Shown: positions 11,271 to 19,189, counted from the first letter of the stretch. The stretch is DNA of 64,000 nucleotides from Atrina japonica (GCA_030159075.1 BROG01000045.1:1359001-1423000); one strand, 5' to 3'. The notes: generated by a model not told the origin, from the letters alone. Program-made: numbers and translations.

Positions 11271-11606
11271 TCGTCTTGCGGCATCGGCGCGAACGTGTCT
11301 CTCGCCGGGACCATCTACCCGAGCAATAGCATCAACCTGCAACCGGTGGAACTCCTCAACGTTCATCTCGACGAACTTGCCGAGGGAGTCAGAGACGGGA
11401 GGGCGAACGACATCGTCATGTCCCTGCCGTGCCCCAACGTGAAATTTTCCGAGTTGTACGAAAAAGACGTCGAACACCCCGTTTTCTTAAAGTTGAGACG
11501 CGATCGCATCTCGGAATTAACGATACGTCTAAAAGACGAGCACGGACGTCCCGTCGACAATCACGGCCATCCCGTTCACGTGCTCTTAGAGTTTAAGAAA
11601 ATCTAA
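11271..11606 (+). pseudogene. Polinton ORF, C-terminal part of an unidentified virion-type protein
   Basis: Open from after a TGA (11268-11270) to TAA. There is no ATG near the start (only GTG at 11295), so the N-terminal part is probably lost or frameshifted. The readable part is about 110 aa, beta-rich, with NLQPVELLNVHLDELAEG, then FSELYEKDVEHPVFLKL and a tail TIRLKDEHGRPVDNHG...VLLEF. The tail pattern (strand, 'D..G.PV', strand, 'L.F') recurs in small proteins of Polintons. No function can be named; a structural role is inferred from context only. Confidence 0.5.
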
Positions 11607-11616
11607 AAATAATAAA

Positions 11617-12000
11617 ATGTCTAGATCGGGATTCTATTACGAAGACTTGGAAAGGGAAGAACTCTTGGAAGACATGAAAGAGGAGATCACCGCGTTGGCC
11701 AAAAACCGTCGCATCATGAACACGTTCCAATTCGACGTGAGCAAAAACGGACGACTCAGACCGTCGCTGGGCACGACGATGTTGTTCGACGGTCACGTCA
11801 TTCGTCTCGGACTCTTGGGGGAACTGAACGTGACGCTCGTCGTGAACGACGTGGAACACAGGACCTTTCAGACGAAGACCGGCGAGATCGTCCCGTTGAA
11901 TCCTCCGTTGCGGGTGACGTCGGGCGACGTCCTCAACTTCGGCGTGAACAAAGGGTCGAAATCGGGGACCGTCAACGGCGTCGTCGTTCTCGACATATAA
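11617..12000 (+). CDS. Polinton small beta-rich protein (possible minor capsid or spike)
   Basis: 127 aa, intact, 10 bp after the preceding ORF. An acidic helical N terminus (MSRSGFYYEDLEREELLEDM) is followed by alternating short strands with glycine turns (TMLFDGHVIRLGLLGELNVTLVV ... DVLNFGVNKG). This composition would suit a single jelly roll or beta-barrel, as in Polinton minor capsid or penton proteins, but no diagnostic motif is visible. The spacer AAAAATAATAAA precedes the ATG. Confidence 0.6.
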   Translation: MSRSGFYYEDLEREELLEDMKEEITALAKNRRIMNTFQFDVSKNGRLRPSLGTTMLFDGHVIRLGLLGELNVTLVVNDVEHRTFQTKTGEIVPLNPPLRVTSGDVLNFGVNKGSKSGTVNGVVVLDI

Positions 12001-12004
12001 AAAA

Positions 12005-12023
12005 TTCCCTTTAAAAAAGGGAA
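12005..12023. other. Small inverted repeat between two Polinton ORFs
   Basis: TTCCCTTT-AAA-AAAGGGAA, an 8-bp stem with 3-nt loop between the stop at 12000 and the ATG at 12027. Could be a short terminator-like or leader hairpin; function unknown. Confidence 0.45.
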
Positions 12024-12026
12024 AAG

Positions 12027-12599
12027 ATGAGTAAAGAAGAAAATGCATTGTACCCGACGTTAGAGAGCGATCCGCAACACTATCGTCTCAAACGCATCGG
12101 CGAGATCGAACAGACGTTTCGGCGAGAGATCGAGACGCGGAAGAGCATCCATAAAAAGTATAAGCGAATCGTGAACACCGCCGACGGCGTCGACGCGGCT
12201 CTCATCTCGGGAGGCGTCGTCGTCGGAGGACTCGGATTTCTCGTTCCCATCGCGGGCTTGCCTCTCCAAATCATGGCCGTGACCGTAGGTGCGGTGGGGT
12301 TGGCCATGAAAGGGATCAGACGATTACTGTTGAAAAAATCGGAAAAACACCTCAAGATCGTCAAACTCGCGGAGAGTAAACTCAACTCGATCTCGGATCT
12401 GGTGAGTCGCGCGCTCGAGGACGGAAAGATCACGGACGAAGAATTTGCCACCGTGTCCCACGAGCTGACCAAGTATCGCGAGATGAAGGACAAACTGTAT
12501 TCTAAACACAAGGAGACCCTAAAAAAAGAGTCGAACCAAGAGACGGAGGACTTGCGCAAGCAGCTCCAAGACCTCGTAAACAAATCCACTTCGCGTTAA
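12027..12599 (+). CDS. Polinton membrane/coiled-coil protein, 190 aa
   Basis: Intact. The charged N terminus with heptad-like helix (residues ~20-45) leads to a glycine-rich hydrophobic hairpin at ~55-98 (ISGGVVVGGLGFLVPIAG and IMAVTVGAVGLAM). A long basic/acidic helical tail follows, with the phrase DGKITDEEFATVSHEL, which has an EF-hand-like look but not a full loop. Proteins of this plan (helix, glycine-rich membrane hairpin, 'DGKI..EEF' helix) recur as uncharacterised proteins in invertebrate Polintons. A membrane-active virion or lysis role is possible but unproven. Confidence 0.7.
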   Translation: MSKEENALYPTLESDPQHYRLKRIGEIEQTFRREIETRKSIHKKYKRIVNTADGVDAALISGGVVVGGLGFLVPIAGLPLQIMAVTVGAVGLAMKGIRRLLLKKSEKHLKIVKLAESKLNSISDLVSRALEDGKITDEEFATVSHELTKYREMKDKLYSKHKETLKKESNQETEDLRKQLQDLVNKSTSR

Positions 12600-12621
12600 C
12601 CGTAGATTTTTATAAATAAAG

Positions 12622-12774
12622 ATGAAACGTTTTACCGAGATGATGGTGTTTGCGTTGTTATCGTTTATCGCTTTATGGATTTTGCTCGTATTATTCGCGA
12701 TACTCTATATTTTACGCTTAGAACGTTATCACCGAACGGAAAGATGGCTGAGAAAACTTTTGCAGTCTTTATAA
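12622..12774 (+). CDS. Small single-pass membrane protein, 50 aa
   Basis: ATG at 12622, TAA at 12772-12774, preceded by the TTTATAAATAAAG spacer. Starts MKRFTEMMVFALLSFIALWI; one uninterrupted hydrophobic segment spans about residues 8-31, followed by a basic tail ending RKLLQSL. It lies 22 bp after the 190-aa gene and in the same direction. Small TM proteins are usual in this part of Polintons. No family named. Confidence 0.6.
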   Translation: MKRFTEMMVFALLSFIALWILLVLFAILYILRLERYHRTERWLRKLLQSL

Positions 12775-12798
12775 AAAAATGTATCTCTATTAAAAACG
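12769..12798 (+). promoter_or_regulatory. Recurring Polinton TATA-type motif, copy 1
   Basis: TTATAAA, then ATCTC, then TATTAAAAA, ending directly before the ATG at 12799. The same order occurs at 13509-13544 and 13811-13842. It overlaps the end of the 50-aa gene. Confidence 0.5.
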
Positions 12799-13312
12799 AT
12801 GAATGTGGACGACGTATTAGCGAACGATGTGCCCGGCACGGATGTATCCGTCAAAGACAGACTGTCGACCATCGTCGGGTCCGTAAAATAGTTTTACGTT
12901 TTTAGGCAAAGACGTCACGCCTTCCGAATTGGAAAAGATGAACGACAAGGAGGTCGAAGCCCTGAGTCGTCTGTTACACGCTCGACTGAACATGCGCATG
13001 GCCAAATCGATAGCCAATTTCCTCATCAGTCTGTATTCGTTAGGACTTAAACAGTTTTTCGACATCAAAGACGAACCCAAACTGATCGAGGACTTGAACG
13101 AAGATCCCTTCTTGGACGCGGCCATAGGGGAAGTGTGTTGTAGTTTATATTACAAATACGGCGCGTATTTAGCACCTCGTCACATTGCCAGATTTAAAAA
13201 ATCTGACGATATAGAAAAACACGATGAACCCGGAGGAATTACTAGAGGAGAAGAAGAAGAATCCAAAACGTCAGGAGGCGGGGAAGAAGGGTTCCCAACG
13301 TCGATGGGGTAA
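12799..13312 (+). pseudogene. Polinton helical protein, one frameshift
   Basis: ATG at 12799 opens MNVDDVLANDVPGTDVSVKD and stops after 30 codons (TAG 12889-12891). The reading resumes at once in another frame (GKDVTPSELEKMNDKEVEAL...) to 13312. A one-base change near the AAAA at 12885-12888 explains it. The downstream part is alpha-helical (ARLNMRMAKSIANFLISLYS; EDPFLDAAIGEVCC) and ends in an acidic, glycine-rich tail that overlaps the start of the next ORF (13224). About 165 aa if whole. No named family; conserved small virion-type ORF is an inference from context. Confidence 0.6.
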
Positions 13313-13514
13313 GAATGCTAATAGCGACGATAGCCATGCTAATAGAAATGCTAATAGCAACGATAGCAATGCTATCAGCAACGATAGCTGGAAATGGCTA
13401 GCGGGTGGACTCGCGGTTGTCGGAATTCTGGTCTACATCAACATAAAACCCTCACCCCAAGTCATTCCAGAACCTCCCCAAGAATCGAAACCCAACCCCC
13501 ATGAAATGTTATAA
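13224..13514 (+). CDS. Polinton small membrane protein with NANS/NDS repeats
   Basis: 96 aa. A basic N terminus (EELLEEKKKNPKRQEAGKKG) is followed by a low-complexity stretch ANSDDSHANRNANSNDSNAI (about residues 32-51). That stretch is encoded by a short tandem repeat of GCTAATAGCAACGATAGC type units. One TM segment follows (WLAGGLAVVGILVYI, about 59-73), then a proline-rich tail (PSPQVIPEPPQESKP). Overlaps the previous frame by 89 bp. Function unknown; the repeat-encoded linker suggests fast length change. Confidence 0.6.
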   Translation: MNPEELLEEKKKNPKRQEAGKKGSQRRWGKNANSDDSHANRNANSNDSNAISNDSWKWLAGGLAVVGILVYINIKPSPQVIPEPPQESKPNPHEML

Positions 13515-13544
13515 ATAATTTTCTCTCGTATTAAAAAAAAAAGG
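13509..13544 (+). promoter_or_regulatory. Recurring Polinton TATA-type motif, copy 2
   Basis: TTATAAATAATTTT, then CTCTCGTATTA and an A run, ending at the ATG at 13545. Nearly identical to 13811-13842. It overlaps the stop of the preceding ORF. Confidence 0.6.
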
Positions 13545-13790
13545 ATGTGCGAAAGAATTTCAGTCCACACCGCCGTCAATATGGCGTTGTCCGTAGCAAT
13601 GGGAATAATAACGACGGCAACGCTAGTACAAACGATATCTGGAATGATTGATGATAGGACTATATACGTTGATGATCCTATCGATGACGATGACGGTACT
13701 ATCATTGTTAAGATCAAAGGGAATAACGACGATGACATGGCAGAAGTGGTCGACGCTATCGATAAGGTGCGCGAAAGACGTTTAAAATAG
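13545..13790 (+). CDS. Polinton small membrane protein with acidic tail, 81 aa
   Basis: ATG directly after the recurring TATA-type motif. Hydrophobic N-terminal half (MALSVAMGIITTATLVQTI, about residues 13-31), then a strongly acidic segment DDPIDDDDGTI and DDDMAEVVDAI and a basic end. No family recognised. Intact. Confidence 0.55.
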   Translation: MCERISVHTAVNMALSVAMGIITTATLVQTISGMIDDRTIYVDDPIDDDDGTIIVKIKGNNDDDMAEVVDAIDKVRERRLK

Positions 13791-13810
13791 GGTTATATAC
13801 GATGACACCC

Positions 13811-13842
13811 TTATAAATAATTTTATCTCGTATTATAAAAGG
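13811..13842 (+). promoter_or_regulatory. Recurring Polinton TATA-type motif, copy 3
   Basis: TTATAAATAATTTT, then ATCTCGTATTAT and AAAAGG before the ATG at 13843. Only a few positions differ from the copy at 13509-13544. Confidence 0.6.
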
Positions 13843-14072
13843 ATGAGTGAAAAAAAAAAGATTTAGTCAACACCGCGTATCACGCCGCCGTCACTACGGG
13901 GATTGCCATCGGATACGCGCAACTTATCAAGAAATTCTTTAAGATGCCAACGCCCAAGATGGATCTAGACCTGAAGGACTTCGGAACGATCCTCGCCGAA
14001 TTTGCTGCCGCCGAATACACCAAGGACATGTTGGTCAAGAAGGGAATCATTCCCGCCGATATCATGAAATAA
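13843..14072 (+). pseudogene. Polinton small hydrophobic protein, frameshift in poly-A
   Basis: ATG at 13843 follows the recurring motif but stops after seven codons (TAG 13864-13866). From about 13860 a shifted frame reads LVNTAYHAAVTTGIAIGYAQ and on to TAA at 14070-14072. The A10 run at 13850-13859 is the obvious slip site, so this may be a natural lesion, a sequencing error, or programmed slippage. About 76 aa if whole, with a hydrophobic N-terminal segment and a helical tail (LKDFGTILAEFAAAEYTKDM). Family unknown to me. Confidence 0.6.
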
Positions 14073-14089
14073 AATAAACCGTTCATAAA

Positions 14090-14596
14090 ATGGCAACAAT
14101 CGCGATGATGGTAGGCGGTGCATTGGTCAACGCCTTGGCGTTTTCCGGATCGCAATTTTTATTTTCGAACCACGAGGAGCAGAAGAGACACGACGAGGCG
14201 ATGGAAAAACTAACCAAGGCCAGAGACCAATGGAATCACGAACGCACGAAGCGATTAGATTTTTTAAACGAGAGACTGAAAAAAGAAGGACACGCGCTGT
14301 ACACCTATAAAGAAGTGGACGCCGCCATGTCACTCTACTCGCGGATGATGGACGAAGAGGCGATGGCTCCCGAACCGACGTTGAGCGATTTCTACCAACC
14401 CTCGGAAGAGCAAAAAGATAAGGAAATCCTCTTCGTGTTGATCGGGACGGGACTCGTGTTCTACGGCGTTAAAAATATGTCGCCTAAAGTAAAATGGAAG
14501 AGATCTATTACAAACACTATTGGAAGGGAAAGGCGGCCATCGGGAAATTGGCCAAGGCGGCCAACGTCAGCGAGAAGGAGGCGTTCGACTTCCTGA
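14090..14596 (+). CDS. Polinton coiled-coil/TM protein upstream of integrase
   Basis: Starts MATIAMMVGGALVNALAFSG, a hydrophobic N terminus. A charged helix follows (EEQKRHDEAMEKLTKARDQW ... TKRLDFLNERLKKEG, about residues 28-68), then ALYTYKEVDAAMSLYSRMM and a second hydrophobic segment ILFVLIGTGLVFYGV at about 113-127. The last ~34 residues overlap the integrase start (14494) in another frame and are very basic, so they may not be native. It resembles an uncharacterised protein found beside the integrase in other invertebrate Polintons (from memory). Role unknown. Confidence 0.6.
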   Translation: MATIAMMVGGALVNALAFSGSQFLFSNHEEQKRHDEAMEKLTKARDQWNHERTKRLDFLNERLKKEGHALYTYKEVDAAMSLYSRMMDEEAMAPEPTLSDFYQPSEEQKDKEILFVLIGTGLVFYGVKNMSPKVKWKRSITNTIGRERRPSGNWPRRPTSARRRRSTS

Positions 14597-15363
14597 AGAA
14601 GCAAGACGCGTGGCAAATCTATCTACCCACCCCTCGGAAGATCGTGCGACCCCGATTCGAACACGTGGAAGAAAACGACATCCACCAGGCCGATCTGTTG
14701 TTTCTACCGCACGATAAGGTGGGTAGGAAAACGTATAAATACGCGCTGACGGTGGTCGACGTGGGCACTCGGTACAAAGAAGCGGAACCGCTGACGACCA
14801 AAGACAGTCGAGAGGTGGCCGACGCTTTCGAAAAGATCTACGAACGACGTCTGACGTTTCCGAAGTTACTGCAAGTCGATCCCGGTCGCGAATTCATGAG
14901 CGCCGTCTCCAAACTCATGGCTCGACACGGCACGAGAATAAGAAGGGGGAGGGTCGACGTTCATCGCGATCAGGCCATCGTCGAGCGATTCAATAGAACG
15001 TTGGGAGAACGGCTGTTCAGCTATCAATACGACCAAGAGATGAGATCCGATGACAGAAACAGAGAATGGGCGCAACGACTGCCCGACGTCGTGAAGGTGA
15101 TCAACGACGAGACCGAACCTCCCGAAGCGATAAAGCCTTCCACCAAAGTTCGATCGCCGGTGGGTCCGTTTAACAAAGTCAGATACCTCTATCTGCCGGG
15201 CGAGTTGGAAGGTGGAGAACGCAGGGCGACCGATCCCATTTGGAGCGTGGACAAACACGAGGTCGATCGACAGTTCAGAATGCAGGGCATAGACGTCTAT
15301 TACCTGAAGGAACCCGCTCCTCAGAGAAGTTTCGTTCGAGAAGAGTTGCTGGTGGTGGATTAA
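14494..15363 (+). CDS. Polinton retroviral-type integrase (DD35E), intact
   Basis: 289 aa. Catalyses strand transfer of the linear element DNA into host DNA. N-terminal helical DNA-binding region (residues 1-50, KAAIGKLAKAANVSEKEAF) with no HHCC zinc finger. The RNase H-fold core has HQADLLF (D67), VVDVGTRY, LQVDPGREF (D129) and AIVERFNRTLGERL (E164). The second Asp and the Glu are separated by 34 residues, giving the canonical DD35E spacing. C-terminal SH3-like region at about 220-289 (VRYLYLPGELEGG...FVREELLVVD). No frame damage. ATG at 14494 lies inside the preceding ORF (103-bp overlap), as in compact viral genomes. The TAA sits in a 14-bp-stem hairpin shared with the convergent polymerase remnant. 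The 6-bp CGGAAA target duplication fits this enzyme type. Confidence 0.92.
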   Translation: MEEIYYKHYWKGKAAIGKLAKAANVSEKEAFDFLKKQDAWQIYLPTPRKIVRPRFEHVEENDIHQADLLFLPHDKVGRKTYKYALTVVDVGTRYKEAEPLTTKDSREVADAFEKIYERRLTFPKLLQVDPGREFMSAVSKLMARHGTRIRRGRVDVHRDQAIVERFNRTLGERLFSYQYDQEMRSDDRNREWAQRLPDVVKVINDETEPPEAIKPSTKVRSPVGPFNKVRYLYLPGELEGGERRATDPIWSVDKHEVDRQFRMQGIDVYYLKEPAPQRSFVREELLVVD

Positions 15364-15392
15364 TTTTATTATCTACGCAGATAATAAAATTA
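15361..15392. terminator. Hairpin between convergent integrase and PolB ends
   Basis: Perfect 14-bp stem TAATTTTATTATCT / AGATAATAAAATTA with a 4-nt ACGC loop. It starts on the integrase TAA and ends one base before the polymerase remnant's stop codon (15394-15396). Contains AATAAAA on both strands, so it could supply 3'-end signals to both transcripts; role inferred from position. Confidence 0.55.
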
Positions 15393-15393
15393 T

Positions 15394-16515
15394 TTATGTC
15401 AGTGCATACGTGTGAACGCGATCCTCCCGAATGTAGACTTTGGTGTCCAGGGGATCTAACGTCGTCTTTTCTTGTCTGATCCCGTAGATGATCTGATTGA
15501 ACGACCGGAGACTGTGCATCTCGTGCGACATCCTGACGTCGTGAAAGAGAGCCTCCTTGTAATCGCGAAAGCCTATCTCGTTTTTCAAGACGCATCGTCT
15601 CACGCCTTTCGCTCGTTTGGAAACGCTATCGTCATCCATCAACGTGGCGTACATCTTGGGCCTCAATCCGACGAATTCTTTGACGGGTTTCCCTCCGCAT
15701 TCGTCTTTAAACTTACCGATCACCTTCTTGTTTTTGTTTTTATCATCTCCGTGGAAGACCTCGTAATTGGAAAAGTCGTATTCGTCTTCGTCTTCCAGCA
15801 TGTCTCCGATAGACGTCGTCCGTCCGAATCTCGACCAACAGGGAATCCGTGTCGGTGTACAATAGATTACACTCGTCTCCATACTTCGCCTTCAGGTGAT
15901 TATAATACCAACCATACATGTGTCTCTTCGACAGATCCAAGATCGTCATACCGCAGTAGATGGGCTTGTCCAACGTAACGCTCGTCGGTTTGAAGTGAAG
16001 AAAGACCGTGCTGTTGTTGATTTTAGTCAACCCGTCGTAGGAGGGCGAAGCGGTCATCTTTTGGATCTTTCTATCTCTGTCGTTCGCGCCTACGATCTTC
16101 AACTCGGTTCTGTTCCGTTTGTTCTCCATGGTCTTCCCGAACACGGCGTTGTTCATGAGCTTGAAGAAGTCCTTTTCGAAATCGTTTTTAGCGCGTTGAC
16201 GCAATAGAGTGTTTTTATGGACGTAGCTCGCGAGCCACGGTTCTTCGTCAAATTGTAACGTTCTGTGCACTTTCGTCAGTTTCATTCCCAACTCGAGATA
16301 GAGTTTTAACGTCTCGTAGTGCACGACATATTCCTTTTTATCTCGTAGATTGGGCACGAGCTTTTTAGGACCCGTGTCGCGCATCTCGTACTCTTCCATC
16401 AGCGCTTTCTGATACGCGGATAGATCGTTCGGATCAACCTTCAGCGTTTCCGGAGCGAGAGGATAATTGTTGTGCGCCTCGTGCAAATCTTTCGGATACT
16501 CTAAATCGACTTCGA
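15394..16515 (-). pseudogene. Protein-primed family B DNA polymerase, C-terminal remnant
   Basis: Runs leftward from the inner edge of the right terminal repeat. Visible are VDLEYPKDLHEAHNNYPLAP (upstream of the ATG at 16486), motif B FKLMNNAVFGKTMEN (about 16150-16110), and motif C YTDTDSLL (about 15870-15850), the metal-binding palm motif. A thumb-like tail follows (EFVGLRPKMYATL, AKGVRRCVLKNEIGF). A frameshift lies near 15800-15815, shortly after motif C. The exonuclease domain and motif A (D..SLYP type), which should lie N-terminal, are absent because the open frame runs straight into the terminal repeat. A full Polinton PolB is over 1000 residues; about 370 codons remain. Not functional. 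Confidence 0.88.
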
Positions 16516-16681
16516 TTTCAAGTTTATTATTCTGTCAATTCAATACCCACGACTGTTGCGTCGCGCTCGATTGCCCCTCAGGTAAGACGGGGAATTCCCC
16601 AGTACGGTTAAATCCACTAGACGAGAGAGATTGGGGTCATTGAGTGCAAAGTGACGCAGAACTCTCATTTTATCACACACA
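16516..16681 (-). repeat. Polinton right terminal inverted repeat
   Basis: Inverted match to 7361-7526. It ends ...CTCATTTTATCACACACA and is followed by the CGGAAA target copy (16682-16687). Confidence 0.92.
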
Positions 16682-18020
16682 CGGAAAGCATGTCAAACAT
16701 GAGTATACGTCAAATTATTGGAAGTATTTAATCGAAAACTGCAATTATTCATTTTTCTAAATAAAAATATTGTATTTCTATACATATACTGTTATCACTT
16801 TTCAAGTTATACAGATAAAAACAAAAGAAGTATTGGTATTCTCCGACCAGTTTGAGATTCCACGATTGAACAGAAGTGTTATATAAATTGCCTTGACAGA
16901 CTGAAGTTGCTTCAGGGGAAATTCAAAGAAGGATGGCAAATTAATTTGTTTTCAGCTTCATTTCCTTCCTTAAAATATTTCAACGTTCTATTGCTGTTCC
17001 TAAACGCAGAGCACAATTTCTTTATCGATTCTACCTCTCTTCTTTTTCTGTGTTTTGTTTGTTTGCTACCTGTATGGCAACGTGTTTACGTCTTTATGGA
17101 ATGTTGATCTACTCGGACCCATCTCAATTCGTGCCCATCAGAACTCGTATCCCCTTTGACTAAGTCATGCCTACGGTTGACTGACTCGTAACCAAAACAA
17201 TTGGAAGAGTCGTACCCATCGTTTTACTAATTTGTACATAATAACTTAGGAATTATGATACACCGATAGAAAAACTACCTGGTTTCGATCATGAATACCC
17301 GTTATACTTTTTCGATTTGTTCCATTCCGTACAGTTTTGTCGGAATAGTTAGTGTTCATATCATGCGACCTCAACAGAATGTCGGGCAAGATCCCTTCCG
17401 GTTTTAACATTGACAACATTCAATGATATTGTGTCTCAGTTCTTCTCCTAGGGTTTAATTCTTGATAGATATTGGATCCTTTCTTGTAACAACTACAAGT
17501 GCCGTCACTTCCTCGTAGTCTGCTTTTCACATCTGGCATCTAGAACTGCATGGTATCTAGATTCCAGGTCACATATATAAGATGAAATGTTTAACAGGAA
17601 GAATCAACTCCAAAAAGGTCTATTGACCCACACCAGTAGGAAAAATTACCCGTTTCCAGATAACTCTTTCTACGGATCTATAAAAGACAGTAATATTTTT
17701 CACCATAGAAAAATGACCTAGGATTAATAACCCAAGTATATTTTCACAATTAAAAAAATAGATTTTCAACAGTTAATAATGACCAAGTCGTACAGGTTAC
17801 ACTTGTTTTAGTAGGCTGAAATTATAACTATATACATGGCAATTGTGTGGTGTTTGCAATTTCGTTTGAAAATTACGACGTTTTCGATGGCATAAGAAGT
17901 TTACAACGCGCAATGACGATCCTACTAATAGTATGTTCCTTACAGGTTCCTCTAAAACACAACTGATGATTCCTAAATTTACCATGTAAACTGTAAATAA
18001 ACAGTATAGGTAACCCTATC

Positions 18021-18337
18021 GTCGTAAAACCACGGTCCGGATTCGCTATGCTCTTTCATGTGCCAGAAATCACTCGTGCATATTTTTTATTATTCATGAA
18101 GCCTCAACCAACGCGAGTAAACGGTGCTCGCGCATTCGTCTGCTAATCAGATCAATTTCAGAATTGTATTAGATCAACGGACTTCGCGATAACTTCCGTT
18201 GCCAATCACAACTACTGTGATTGGATAAATTGAACACACTTACTCGTTTATGAATATTCATCAGCTACGAGTGATTTCGGGTATATGAAACCAAGGGTTG
18301 GCTAGTGCATAGCGATTCAGGACCGTGGTTTTACGAC
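18021..18337. mobile_element. MITE with long imperfect inverted repeats
   Basis: 317 bp starting GTCGTAAAACCACGGTCC and ending GGACCGTGGTTTTACGAC (perfect for 18 bp, extending with mismatches through GATTCGCTATGC). Inside, GAAATCACTCGT is also inverted (18069 and 18270 areas). No coding sequence. Non-autonomous DNA transposon. Confidence 0.85.
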
Positions 18338-18470
18338 TGTGAGGGCGCCCATCTATACATTCGAGGGTTCTAAATTTCTTTGTTTTCGAAACAAAAATCA
18401 AATGGTCAAAAGCTCGAAAATTGTAACAACCCCTTTACTTTATATCTATACAACCTGACGAGATGTAGTG

Positions 18471-18701
18471 TTGTGAACCATTTCTTGACCCGGGCACGTT
18501 CAAATTTTAGGTAATAAAGAATAGCGACATTAAATTTACACTGACAAGAATAATCGTTCTTTCTTGTTATCCTACCTACGAGTATCCAGTTCTGGTATAT
18601 AAAGTTTTTTTCCATAAAAAATTTCATAACCAAAAATTGAGTAGAATCATCCGCAAGATAATCAAAAGGTCAATCCGCCTATCACGTTTTGTGAAGTGGA
18701 C
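18471..18701 (+). repeat. Dispersed repeat family C, copy 2
   Basis: Shares GTTCAAATTTTAGGTAATAA, GACATTAA, AGTAGAATCATCCG, GATAATCAAAAGGT and GTGAAGTGGAC in order with the other copies. The terminal GGCGGGG is eroded. Confidence 0.65.
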
Positions 18702-19189
18702 AATACCTCTTTCAGCGAAGTACTTCTGAAGCCAATTCATTTCCACAGATAGTTGTATGTCAATTCAATACCAACGGCATTATGGAAATTACCTTGTTGG
18801 TAAATACATGTATACCTTCATAAATAATTCTACAATCAAACAGGCGATGACCACGAATGAGATAATCGATGGACACGAGTCAGCTAAAACATGGGTACGA
18901 GTTAACCAATTCACTTAGGTACGAGTTGTGATTGATACGAGATGACAATAACCCATATGTTGAACTTATTTATCTGAGGTTGCCTTGAATATTACGCAAC
19001 TCCGTTTGTATTTATTGTCGTTTCGAGTATAATCATTTTTTAAATATTTAATTTTAGATTACTAAAAATCAGAGAATCACTCAGAAGCGTAATTAATGGG
19101 AAGATAACTTTACATGAACGTTTTGCAAAAAAATCAAAATTAACAGCCTTTTCTTAGCGTAAATGACCGGTCATGGGCCTTTAACCCTC

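Larger units (their letters stand above)
7361..16681. mobile_element. Polinton/Maverick element, internally deleted
   Basis: A 9321-bp insertion bounded by 166-bp inverted repeats (7361-7526 and 16516-16681, eight mismatches and no gaps by eye) starting TGTGTGTG(G/A)TAAAATGAG. It is flanked by the 6-bp direct repeat CGGAAA at 7355-7360 and 16682-16687; 6-bp duplications are the known outcome of Polinton integrases. Inside are an rve-type integrase, an A32-like ATPase, a capsid gene, a protein-primed PolB remnant and small virion-type ORFs. This is the Polinton/adintovirus gene set minus a visible protease. Base composition is clearly more GC-rich than the AT-rich flanks. Most Polintons are 15-20 kb; the shortfall matches the loss of the N-terminal two thirds of PolB and perhaps other genes. 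Several genes have frameshifts or stops, so it is not autonomous. It sits between SMC4 and the transporter cluster, not inside a host gene. Confidence 0.93.

Noticed and set aside
15472..15978. Plus-strand frames over the polymerase region
   Set aside because: Antisense shadows of PolB, which has clear motifs B and C on the minus strand.
7361..16681. Adenain-like cysteine protease expected in a Polinton
   Set aside because: No frame shows the His-Asp-Cys order; it is absent or too decayed to see.
7361..16681. Endogenous retrovirus or LTR element as an alternative
   Set aside because: The ends are inverted, not direct, repeats. PolB, ATPase and capsid rather than RT/RNase H accompany the integrase.
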